From assembly GCA_946616365.1 (NCBI GenBank), contig CAMOIX010000019.1, forward strand, positions 1 through 38,607: a DNA stretch of 38,607 nt, in the 5' to 3' direction. Positions 8,651 through 15,728 of this stretch are shown piece after piece. The DNA is from AC2028 sp002373595 (GTDB lineage Bacteria > Bacillota > Clostridia > Lachnospirales > Lachnospiraceae). The translations under genes and the position numbers were made by a program. Below the pieces are notes generated by a model. The model did no database searches. It was not told the DNA's origin and worked only from the letters and a program-made list of their open reading frames with translations. How positions within the stretch are numbered: position 1 is the stretch's first letter; every line of letters begins with the position of its first letter.

Positions 8651-10746
8651 GGAACATGGATCATGATAGTCGCGGATGTAGCCGGCAGCGTGATCTGCAT
8701 AACACCTGCACACAAGGGTATGGTCTTTCCTCCCATCTCATATCCGTCAGCGGTCGACTGCATAAGTATCTGCATGCTGCCGCTCCTGTGCGTACCTATT
8801 TCCCACACGGTTAATTCCTTGGTGACCTCATGATTATTGTTGTTGATGATCACGAGCATCTGCTCATCTCTCGTAAATCTGCCGTATGAGAGGAAATTAT
8901 ATCCGCTATCCAATGGCTTGAGCGATCCTGTACGGAATACGGGATGCTGTTTTCTGAGAGCTATTATATCCCTATGGAACTGTATGAGTTTCTCATCCTC
9001 TCTGCCCCAGGGGTATGTGCGTCTGTTGTCGGGATCGGTAAATCCGCAAACTCCCGCTTCATCACCGTAGTATATGGTAGGCGCACCGAACCATGTCATC
9101 TGAATCGTGACCGCCTCGCGGAATACCGCCTTGCTGATACCTTCCTCCGCTGCTCTGGGTCCGAGCGTACCCGTCCTTCCGACCTTGTGATTGGTCCTGG
9201 TGAGGAATCTCGAGTGGTCGTGATTGGAAAGTTCGTTCATCGCAACGAGCATACTGGGCGCGGTGAAGCTTGCATTGTGATGCTTCATCGCACCCCAGAA
9301 GCTGTCTGCATTTCCGAGCAGATCCTCCCTAAAGTCGTCGCTGTGCTTCTCCATACCTGTAAGGAACCAGGTTACGGGCTCCATGAACGCGTCGTAGTTC
9401 ATTACAGTATCCCACTCATCTCCCTGAAGCCAATCTCTCGTATTGCCGTAGTGCTCCGCGAGTATGATGGCATTGGGATTGGCCGACTTGACCGCACGTC
9501 TGAAATCCTTCCAGAACTTATGGTTAAACTCCTGAGATCTGCCGAGGTCCGCAGCAACATCGAGTCTCCATCCGTCAGCGTTGAACGGAGGGGATACCCA
9601 TTTCTTTCCTATACCGAGAACATAGTCATACAGATCTCTTGATCCCTCGTAGTTAAGTTTCGGTAGCGTATCGTGTCCCCACCATCCGTCGTAGCTGTTA
9701 TTGTACGGCCATCCCGGTCTGTGGAACAGGAAGTAATTGTGATAGGGACTTCCCTCGCTCACATACGCACCCTTTTCGTATCCGGGTGCATTCTCATATA
9801 TCCTCTCGCGGTCCATCCATTTATTGAACGATCCGCAGTGATTGAACACTCCGTCCAGTATGACTCTGATCCCGCGTCTGTGCGCTTCCTCTACCACCTT
9901 GCAGAAAAGCTCGTCCGATGCGGTAAGATTGGCGTGCTCCGTCACACGGCTGATGTATCTGGTCGCATTCTTATTGTCTTTGTCGCCGGGTGAGAGCAGG
10001 TCTCCCCACTCGGTGACGATCTTTCCGAAATGAGGGTCTATATGATCGTAGTCCTGTATGTCATATTTGTGATTGGAAGGTGATACAAAGAGCGGATTGA
10101 AATAGATGACCTCGACTCCGAGGCTCTCTATATAATCCATCTTGTCGAGTACACCCTGCAGGTCGCCGCCGTAAAAGCTTCGCACATCCATTGATGCGGG
10201 ATAAGCATCCCACTCGTCGACATGTCTTACGGGCTCGCCGATATAGCAGTATTCATTTGTCTGAACATCATTGGAAGGATCGCCGTTACAGAATCTGTCG
10301 ACATATATCTGATACATGACAGCGCCCTTTGCCCACTGGGGAGTGTGAAATCCCGGGATAAGGACAAAGTCGTAATAGTCATTTGCTTCATTGACAGCAC
10401 CTCTCACATCAAAAAAGCATGTGAGACGTCCGGACTCTATTTCGAAATGATATTGGAATTTCTCGGAACCGATGGACACACCGGTCTCATAATAGTCGAA
10501 ATGCACCGCAGACTCGACCTTCTGCATGGGATATCTCCTCCCGCGCCATACGAGATAGACATAGTCCACATTGTTCTTGGCGGTGCGAAAGCGAACTTTA
10601 ACCCAGTCTCCTTCATTCGGCTCCGAAGGGGAAACAAATCCTTCCGTCGTATCGGAGTAGAGAGCGCGCATGTTAAATACAGGGCGCATGTTGGAGATAT
10701 ACAGTTTCGTTTTCTTGAGTTTGTTACGCTTCTCTATGTCAAGCAT
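8647..10746 (-). CDS. Glycoside hydrolase family 13 (alpha-amylase / neopullulanase-like)
   Basis: A 699-residue enzyme without signal peptide, so probably cytoplasmic. An N-terminal beta domain (to about residue 140, CBM34-like) precedes the catalytic barrel with all four GH13 motifs: DGVFNH, GWRLDVA (nucleophile Asp), ILAEH (acid Glu) and NELSNHDHSR (stabilising Asp). A C-terminal beta domain ends the protein. It should cleave alpha-1,4 (or alpha-1,6) linkages in maltodextrins, as in neopullulanases and cyclomaltodextrinases. The frame is open upstream to 10821, but that extension runs through a terminator hairpin. I chose ATG 10746, where a promoter sits only 10 bases upstream; ATGs at 10689 and 10671 are alternatives. 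Confidence 0.88.
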   Translation of the reverse strand: MLDIEKRNKLKKTKLYISNMRPVFNMRALYSDTTEGFVSPSEPNEGDWVKVRFRTAKNNVDYVYLVWRGRRYPMQKVESAVHFDYYETGVSIGSEKFQYHFEIESGRLTCFFDVRGAVNEANDYYDFVLIPGFHTPQWAKGAVMYQIYVDRFCNGDPSNDVQTNEYCYIGEPVRHVDEWDAYPASMDVRSFYGGDLQGVLDKMDYIESLGVEVIYFNPLFVSPSNHKYDIQDYDHIDPHFGKIVTEWGDLLSPGDKDNKNATRYISRVTEHANLTASDELFCKVVEEAHRRGIRVILDGVFNHCGSFNKWMDRERIYENAPGYEKGAYVSEGSPYHNYFLFHRPGWPYNNSYDGWWGHDTLPKLNYEGSRDLYDYVLGIGKKWVSPPFNADGWRLDVAADLGRSQEFNHKFWKDFRRAVKSANPNAIILAEHYGNTRDWLQGDEWDTVMNYDAFMEPVTWFLTGMEKHSDDFREDLLGNADSFWGAMKHHNASFTAPSMLVAMNELSNHDHSRFLTRTNHKVGRTGTLGPRAAEEGISKAVFREAVTIQMTWFGAPTIYYGDEAGVCGFTDPDNRRTYPWGREDEKLIQFHRDIIALRKQHPVFRTGSLKPLDSGYNFLSYGRFTRDEQMLVIINNNNHEVTKELTVWEIGTHRSGSMQILMQSTADGYEMGGKTIPLCAGVMQITLPATSATIMIHVP

Positions 10747-10756
10747 ATCACCAAAT

Positions 10757-10784
10757 ATTGTACCATAAATAGAATAAACCGCAA
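10757..10784 (-). promoter_or_regulatory. Promoter of the GH13 gene, very close to the start
   Basis: TTGCGG (10779-10784), 16 bases, TACAAT (10757-10762), then only 10 bases to ATG 10746. Transcription should begin within about 4 bases of the start codon, giving a leaderless or nearly leaderless mRNA if that ATG is used. Confidence 0.5.
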
Positions 10785-10793
10785 GACAAGCGA

Positions 10794-10817
10794 AAAGCGC
10801 CTTGGGGAAGGCGCTTT
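10794..10817 (-). terminator. Rho-independent terminator of the ftsH operon
   Basis: A perfect 10-bp stem (10794-10803 with 10808-10817), a 4-base loop, and a TTTT run downstream on the minus strand. It lies about 135 bases after the ftsH stop and before the GH13 promoter. Confidence 0.75.
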
Positions 10818-10844
10818 CCATAGAGAAGGTATTTCTTGGGGTAT

Positions 10845-10953
10845 GACAAAAAACGAAATGTATTGGGGGTACGGTTATATACTAGCACCCACCCGGGTAT
10901 CAGACTATACCCAAACTTCACAAATTTAACAATGAAAGTCCTTCGTTTTTGTC
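10845..10953 (-). other. Structured 3' region after ftsH (nested inverted repeats)
   Basis: Right after the ftsH stop, two arms pair over 12 bases with one bulge (10942-10953 with 10845-10857). Inside are at least two further hairpins: TGAAAGT/ACTTCA (10933-10939 with 10915-10920) and a perfect GGGTAT/ATACCC stem (10895-10900 with 10907-10912). A weaker GGGT/ACCC pairing is also possible. Together they give a cloverleaf-like fold directly before the terminator. It could be a 3'-UTR stabiliser or a small RNA; I do not recognise a known family. Confidence 0.45.
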
Positions 10954-12794
10954 TATTCTGCACAAGGTTCCGGTTCTTTTTCTCCAAACAGAGCTTCGAA
11001 CTCAGCGCGAGAGATCTTTTCCTTCTCAAGGAGCAGATCGGCACATTTGTGGAGAATATCCTCGTGCTGCTTGATTATATCTTTTGCCTTTGCATAGCAT
11101 TCGTCGATTATCGCCTTGACCTCGTGGTCTATCTCTGCGGCGACAGCCTCGCTGTGAGACTTGGCATGGGCGAGATCTCTTCCTATGAAGACATTGTCAT
11201 CATCATTGTCATAGCAGATGACACCGATATTGTCGCTGAATCCGTACTTTGTGACCATATCCCTCGCATGCTTCGTCGCATGCTTGATATCGCTCGACGC
11301 TCCTGTGGTGATATCTCCGAAGATGATCTCTTCCGCTATGCGACCTCCGAGTGAGACCATGATATCCTGCAGCATCTCCCCCTTGGTCCTGAACATATTG
11401 TCGCGATCAGGCAGAGGCATCGTATATCCTGCGGCTCCAACACCGGTCGGTATGATGGATACCGAATAAACAGGTCCTACATCGGGCAGTACATGGAAGA
11501 GGATCGCATGTCCCGCTTCATGATATGCAGTAATCCTTCTCTCCTTGTCGGAAACGATACGGCTCTTTTTCTCCGTTCCCATTCCAACCTTTACGAAAGC
11601 CTTTTTGATATCTTCCATCGAGATGAAGGCTTTGTTATTCTTTGCCGCTCCTATGGCCGATTCATTCATGAGGTTCTCAAGGTCCGCACCTGTGAATCCT
11701 GCTGTGGTCCTGGCGATCTGCTCGAGGTCGACATCATCGCCGAGGGGTTTCTTTCTGGAATGAACTCCAAGTATCTCCTCGCGACCTCTGACATCGGGGT
11801 TCTGCACAGTCACCTTTCTGTCGAAACGTCCGGGACGAAGGATCGCCGGATCAAGTATGTCGACTCTGTTCGTCGCAGCCATGACTATGATACCGGAGTT
11901 CTCCGAGAAACCGTCCATCTCTACGAGGAGCTGATTAAGTGTCTGCTCCCTCTCATCGTGTCCGCCCCCCATTCCGGTACCGCGGCGTCTTGCAACTGCG
12001 TCGATCTCATCTATGAATACGATACAGGGTGCGTTGTGCTTTGCCTTATCAAAGAGGTCTCTTACTCTTGATGCACCGACACCGACAAACATCTCTACAA
12101 AGTCGGATCCCGAGATGCTTAAGAAAGGAACTTTAGCCTCTCCCGCAACTGCTTTGGCAAGGAGTGTCTTACCTGTTCCGGGATTTCCCTCAAGCAATAC
12201 TCCCTTGGGGATCCTCGCACCCAATGCGGTATATTTGGAAGGATTCTTGAGGAAATCAACTATCTCTTCTAGTTCTTCTTTTTCTTCCTTCATGCCGGCG
12301 ACATCGGCAAATCCTGTCTTGGTGTCACCCATCGAGAGAACTGCGGGACTCTTGCCGAAGTTCATCATATGGCTGTTACCGCCGCCGCCCGCTCCGGAGA
12401 ACAGTGCGGATATGAGAAGTACCAGAGCGAACACTATAACCACAAGAGGAATGAGAGTATTAAATATCCAGGTCTCCCAGGACTTATCCGTGATGATGGG
12501 ATCGTACGAATATCCCCTTATCTCCTTCTCGGCATCCGATACCGACGTGACATAGAGCTTGTCTTCCGTACCGTCCTTGTGTGTCACATACACATATCCC
12601 GTTGTGCTTCCGGCATCGGGTGTAATGCGTACCGCTACGACATTACCGGCCTCTAAATCTGCCACCATCGAGTCATATGAATAAGTACGGCTTCTGTTCC
12701 TTGCATTGTAAGTGAAAAAAATGATAACGAGCAAAACCATCATCACAAAGAAATATGATCTGAACGGTCTGCTCTGCGGAGTCTTGGTATTCAA
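10953..12794 (-). CDS. ftsH: ATP-dependent zinc metalloprotease FtsH
   Basis: A 613-residue membrane protease. Two membrane segments (residues 13-29 and 112-132) flank a short outer domain. The AAA+ module has Walker A GNPGTGKT (203-210) and Walker B IVFIDEID. The zinc site is HEAGH (425-429), with a likely third ligand Asp near 502. It degrades misfolded membrane proteins and regulatory proteins as a hexamer. The start codon is TTG (12792-12794), overlapping the TGA of hpt as TTGA, with GAGG nine bases upstream; coupling to hpt is likely. It is the last gene of ftsB-tilS-hpt-ftsH. Confidence 0.97.
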   Translation of the reverse strand: MNTKTPQSRPFRSYFFVMMVLLVIIFFTYNARNRSRTYSYDSMVADLEAGNVVAVRITPDAGSTTGYVYVTHKDGTEDKLYVTSVSDAEKEIRGYSYDPIITDKSWETWIFNTLIPLVVIVFALVLLISALFSGAGGGGNSHMMNFGKSPAVLSMGDTKTGFADVAGMKEEKEELEEIVDFLKNPSKYTALGARIPKGVLLEGNPGTGKTLLAKAVAGEAKVPFLSISGSDFVEMFVGVGASRVRDLFDKAKHNAPCIVFIDEIDAVARRRGTGMGGGHDEREQTLNQLLVEMDGFSENSGIIVMAATNRVDILDPAILRPGRFDRKVTVQNPDVRGREEILGVHSRKKPLGDDVDLEQIARTTAGFTGADLENLMNESAIGAAKNNKAFISMEDIKKAFVKVGMGTEKKSRIVSDKERRITAYHEAGHAILFHVLPDVGPVYSVSIIPTGVGAAGYTMPLPDRDNMFRTKGEMLQDIMVSLGGRIAEEIIFGDITTGASSDIKHATKHARDMVTKYGFSDNIGVICYDNDDDNVFIGRDLAHAKSHSEAVAAEIDHEVKAIIDECYAKAKDIIKQHEDILHKCADLLLEKEKISRAEFEALFGEKEPEPCAE

Positions 12795-13327
12795 TCTTTT
12801 ACCTCATCAAATCTGACCACTCCGATATAGGGAAGATTCCTGTATCTCTGGTCGTAATCAAGTCCGTATCCGACAACGAATTCATCGGGGATCTCAAAAC
12901 CTGTATAGTTTACATTAACGGGAACGACTCTCCTCGAAGGCTTATCGAGAAGCGTGCAGAGTGCGAGGCTCTTCGGCTTGCGATCATTTAAGAGCTCAAG
13001 GAGATAGCTGAGAGTGCGTCCGCTGTCCACGATGTCCTCTACTACTATGACATCCTTATCCTTGATGGGATCGTCGAGATCCTTGATGATCCTTACCACG
13101 CCGCTTGATTTGGTATCTCCTCCGTAGCTCGATACTGACATGAAATCAAGTGAAACAGGAAGGTCTATTCTCTTTGCCAGTTCACACATAAAGAAGCTTC
13201 CGCCCTTGAGTACGCATACCAGATGAACTGATTTTCCTGCATAATCTCTGGTGATTGCTTCACCGATCTCCTGGATCCTTCTGTCAACATCAGCCTCGCT
13301 GATCATTGTTTCAACTCTCTCAGTCAT
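12791..13327 (-). CDS. hpt: Hypoxanthine phosphoribosyltransferase
   Basis: A 178-residue purine salvage enzyme that makes IMP or GMP from hypoxanthine or guanine and PRPP. The PRPP-binding loop VIVVEDIVDSGRTL is intact, as are VLKGGSFF near the N-terminus and DEFVVGYGLDY near the C-terminus. Length is normal. The gene sits between tilS and ftsH, the conserved Firmicutes order, and overlaps both neighbours by a few bases. The start has GGAGATGGATT before ATG. Confidence 0.96.
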   Translation of the reverse strand: MTERVETMISEADVDRRIQEIGEAITRDYAGKSVHLVCVLKGGSFFMCELAKRIDLPVSLDFMSVSSYGGDTKSSGVVRIIKDLDDPIKDKDVIVVEDIVDSGRTLSYLLELLNDRKPKSLALCTLLDKPSRRVVPVNVNYTGFEIPDEFVVGYGLDYDQRYRNLPYIGVVRFDEVKD

Positions 13328-14639
13328 AATCCATCTCCATTTCCCAATTGCCGCCTGTATTTACGATATGCAATCTCGCTTCACATCCCGTGCCGTCCGG
13401 CTTATATGCGTCGCTCAGCCTCTCTCCCGCGATCCATATCACTTCGTCATCCATTACGGCCAGCGGTATGTCGTCTCTTAGACTTGCGGGGATCTTGCTG
13501 TCGATCATGTAAGCTTTGACACTCTTTGAGAAAAATCCTCCATTGCCGTCCGATAAGCGGATACTGTCTCCCTCTTTCCTCGTCCTGATCCGGAGAGCAT
13601 TTTCGACTATTTTATCACATTTGATAAACACCGTATACTCATTTTCAATGCTGTCCGGCGCATCACATGTGCCTATCGTGATATCGTCATAACTCCTCGC
13701 AGCTGTTATCCCGAAGGGAAGTGACACCTTCCTGTTGCCGTCCCTCTCTGCGAGCTGCATCACTATATCGATATGCTTGGAAGTGATATCCCTGGCATGG
13801 GGTGAAAGAGTGAAAAGTATATCATAAAGTATCGCTTCTCTTACTGCGATGTGTTCTTTCGTCAGATCATCAGCTTTTATAATGTACAGACTTCCGGCTT
13901 CGTTTGTCTTAATGATACGCGAGGATACTTCCTTTGCATACGCTGTCACAAAATCATCTATTCTGCGAAGACGCTTTGCAGTATCACTCATGCGCTCTAT
14001 ACTGCCCGGCGATATGGCGAGCGCTTCGGGAATGATGCGATGCCTGATGATATTTCTGGTGTATTCGTCAACGCTGTTGGTCTCATCCTCCATCCATGCG
14101 ATGCCGTTATCCTTAAGGTACTCCTCAATCTCATCACGCGATACTTCAAGGAGCGGTCTTATTACTTTTCCTCTTACGGGCGCGATACCGCTTATGCCTT
14201 TGATACCGGTGCCTCGTACGAGATTAAAGAGCATGGTCTCCGCATTGTCACTCATATTATGTGCAACAGCTATCCGGTCTGTACCTGCTTTTTCAAAAGC
14301 TTCGTATCTGACCTTGCGGCCCGCTTCCTCCTCCGTAAGTCCCCGGTGCTTTGCAAGTGCGGGTACATCTTCTCTTACTATCGTTATATCCAGTCCGAGA
14401 TTACCGGCAAGCTTCTCTACATACTCCGCGTCTCTGTCCGCAGTCTCTCTGATACCGTGATGAACATGTATCACTTTGAGATCTAAACTGATTTCTTTTT
14501 TTATCTCATTAAGCAAAAATAAGAGGCAAACCGAGTCTGCCCCTCCTGATACACCTACCGCAACGCTGTCGCCGCTCTTAAGCATATCGAATTTATATAT
14601 TTGATTTTTTACTTTGGTAAGCAGTGAATTATTTTTCAA
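13320..14639 (-). CDS. tilS: tRNA(Ile)-lysidine synthase
   Basis: The enzyme converts C34 of the AUA-reading tRNA-Ile to lysidine with ATP and lysine. The PP-loop motif VSGGADS is near the N-terminus, followed by RRxxHxGIRETAD-type and GHNMSDNAET-like segments, with a C-terminal TilS_C region. The frame is open to 14729, but that extension lies inside ftsB and reads as its out-of-frame shadow. The chosen TTG at 14637-14639 gives the usual distance of about 28 residues before the PP-loop and overlaps the ftsB stop. ATG 14585 is possible but leaves only 10 residues. No strong ribosome binding site was seen for either; coupling to ftsB is likely. Confidence 0.9.
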   Translation of the reverse strand: MKNNSLLTKVKNQIYKFDMLKSGDSVAVGVSGGADSVCLLFLLNEIKKEISLDLKVIHVHHGIRETADRDAEYVEKLAGNLGLDITIVREDVPALAKHRGLTEEEAGRKVRYEAFEKAGTDRIAVAHNMSDNAETMLFNLVRGTGIKGISGIAPVRGKVIRPLLEVSRDEIEEYLKDNGIAWMEDETNSVDEYTRNIIRHRIIPEALAISPGSIERMSDTAKRLRRIDDFVTAYAKEVSSRIIKTNEAGSLYIIKADDLTKEHIAVREAILYDILFTLSPHARDITSKHIDIVMQLAERDGNRKVSLPFGITAARSYDDITIGTCDAPDSIENEYTVFIKCDKIVENALRIRTRKEGDSIRLSDGNGGFFSKSVKAYMIDSKIPASLRDDIPLAVMDDEVIWIAGERLSDAYKPDGTGCEARLHIVNTGGNWEMEMDYD

Positions 14640-14937
14640 CTTTGAATATGATCTCGTCCTCTTTGACAAGTCCGAGTTTTTCGTGCGCCTGATCCTCCGC
14701 GTAAGCTTTGGTCTGAGAATACTTTTCAAACTCCGTTATCTCAAGTGCACGTGCCTCTTCGCTTTCTATCTTCTCATTGATGAGTTCTTCCTGTTCGGAA
14801 TAATTGCGAAGCTTGGAACGTGTGTCCAGACTCTGGATATTGATGAGGAACGCTATCACGAGGATCATGACAGCGAGGATCATATATCCCATCGCACCTG
14901 AGCGCGCTCTTTTTTTGTTGATAACGGTTTTTGCCAT
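14629..14937 (-). CDS. Septum formation initiator protein (FtsB/DivIC family)
   Basis: A 102-residue bitopic membrane protein: short basic cytoplasmic tail (residues 1-15), one membrane helix (16-35), a coiled coil (36-70) and a short C-terminal domain ending KLGLVKEDEIIFKV, typical of DivIC/FtsB. It bridges FtsL/DivIB in the cell-division complex. A near-perfect promoter lies immediately upstream and leaves no room for a ribosome binding site (see promoter entry). It is the first gene of the tilS-hpt-ftsH operon. Confidence 0.9.
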   Translation of the reverse strand: MAKTVINKKRARSGAMGYMILAVMILVIAFLINIQSLDTRSKLRNYSEQEELINEKIESEEARALEITEFEKYSQTKAYAEDQAHEKLGLVKEDEIIFKVEK

Positions 14938-14946
14938 AACAACTGT

Positions 14947-14975
14947 ATTTTACCAAGTGCATAAATTTATGTCAA
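14947..14975 (-). promoter_or_regulatory. Strong promoter of the ftsB-tilS-hpt-ftsH operon
   Basis: TTGACA (14970-14975), 17 bases, TAAAAT (14947-14952), then nine bases to the ftsB ATG. The predicted transcription start is within about 3 bases of the ATG and no Shine-Dalgarno sequence is present. An imperfect palindrome (14977-15007) lies just upstream, after the rqcP stop, and may be the rqcP terminator or an operator. Confidence 0.75.
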
Positions 14976-15012
14976 CCGATAAGCGAATATTTGATCATTC
15001 GCTATCGCGGAA

Positions 15013-15252
15013 TCAGAGCAGTCTGTAGAGTTCAGCAGCGCCGTCCTTCTTAACAGTTTCCTGGACATCCAGAACTTCTGCCCGCACTTCCTTGTCTCCG
15101 AATCCTATCGCGATTATGTCACCCTTCTTTACTTCGGTACCTGCCTTCGCGACCTTGTCATTTATCTTAACGCGTCCGGCATCACATGCTTCGTTTGCGA
15201 TCGTTCTTCTCTTTATCAGTCTGGATACTTTTAAATATTTATCGAGTCTCAT
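15013..15252 (-). CDS. rqcP: S4-domain RNA-binding protein RqcP (YabO)
   Basis: A 79-residue S4-domain protein starting MRLDKYLKVSRLIKRRT, the typical RqcP/YabO start. In Bacillus it works with RqcH in tagging stalled nascent chains with alanine (ribosome quality control). The open frame reaches 15294, but ATG 15252 has GGAG eight bases upstream and matches family length. It follows hup, separated by an attenuator-like hairpin (15272-15297). In spore formers yabP and yabQ normally follow; here ftsB comes next. Confidence 0.92.
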   Translation of the reverse strand: MRLDKYLKVSRLIKRRTIANEACDAGRVKINDKVAKAGTEVKKGDIIAIGFGDKEVRAEVLDVQETVKKDGAAELYRLL

Positions 15253-15271
15253 TTTTTTCTCCGATAAAAAC

Positions 15272-15297
15272 TGGGTGCGACATGATTGCCGCACCCA
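15272..15297 (-). terminator. Terminator or attenuator between hup and rqcP
   Basis: An 8-bp stem (15272-15279 with 15290-15297) with a 10-base loop, followed on the minus strand by GTTTTTAT. rqcP starts about 20 bases later with no room for its own promoter, so read-through through this hairpin probably supplies rqcP at a lower level than hup. Confidence 0.65.
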
Positions 15298-15332
15298 ATC
15301 TTGTTTGCTTTTCAGCTAAGCCGGAATCGCTA

Positions 15333-15608
15333 TTACTTGTTAACAGCGTCCTTAAGAGCCTTACCAGCCTTGAACTTGGGAGCCTTTGAAGCCTTGATCT
15401 TCATAGCCTTGCCGGTCTGAGGATTGCGGCCCTCACGAGCAGCTCTCTTAACAACTTCGAAAGTTCCGAATCCAACGAGCTGGATCTTGTCACCCTTCTT
15501 AAGCTGCTTGGTTACAGTGTCGGTGAAAGCCTTAAGTGCGCCTTCAGCGTCCTTCTTGGAAAGACCGGTCTCTTTTGCGATTGCAGCAACCAATTCACCT
15601 TTGTTCAT
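15333..15608 (-). CDS. hup: HU-family DNA-binding protein
   Basis: A 91-residue histone-like HU protein (MNKGELVAAIAKETGLSKKD...). The DNA-binding arm carries GRNPQTGK and the GFGTFEV turn is intact. It bends and compacts DNA as a dimer. The open frame reaches 15701, but ATG 15608 has a perfect AGGAGG seven bases away and matches family length. Its own strong promoter lies upstream, and its leader resembles that of the lysine-rich protein gene at 25321-25734. Confidence 0.96.
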   Translation of the reverse strand: MNKGELVAAIAKETGLSKKDAEGALKAFTDTVTKQLKKGDKIQLVGFGTFEVVKRAAREGRNPQTGKAMKIKASKAPKFKAGKALKDAVNK

Positions 15609-15672
15609 TTTAATACTCCTCCTATTAAATGAAAGATTTGCTAGTCGCGGTTTTTCAAAACCACTATAGACA
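15609..15672 (-). promoter_or_regulatory. hup 5' leader with blocks shared with the Lys-rich protein gene
   Basis: The minus-strand leader reads, in order, TGTCTATAG, GGTTTTGAAAAACC (a small hairpin, 15649-15662), CTAGCAA, then the ribosome binding site AGGAGG. The same ordered blocks (GTCTGTGG, GGTTTTAAAAA, CTAGCAA) occur in the leader at 25735-25789. Confidence 0.55.
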
Positions 15673-15701
15673 TTTATATAGTTTTTATGCGGATTTGTCA
15701 A
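15673..15701 (-). promoter_or_regulatory. Strong hup promoter
   Basis: TTGACA (15696-15701), exactly 17 bases, TATAAA (15673-15678): a near-consensus housekeeping promoter 28 bases after the end of the PEGA gene. Confidence 0.8.
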
Positions 15702-15728
15702 GATTTTTTAGCAGAAAATCCACATTTT

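Noticed and set aside
10747..10821. Longer N-terminus of the GH13 enzyme starting at 10821
   Set aside because: The extension would run through a terminator hairpin and a promoter, and has no match to the family.
14640..14729. Longer TilS N-terminus starting at TTG 14729
   Set aside because: The extra 30 residues are an Arg/Lys-rich out-of-frame reading of the ftsB coding sequence.
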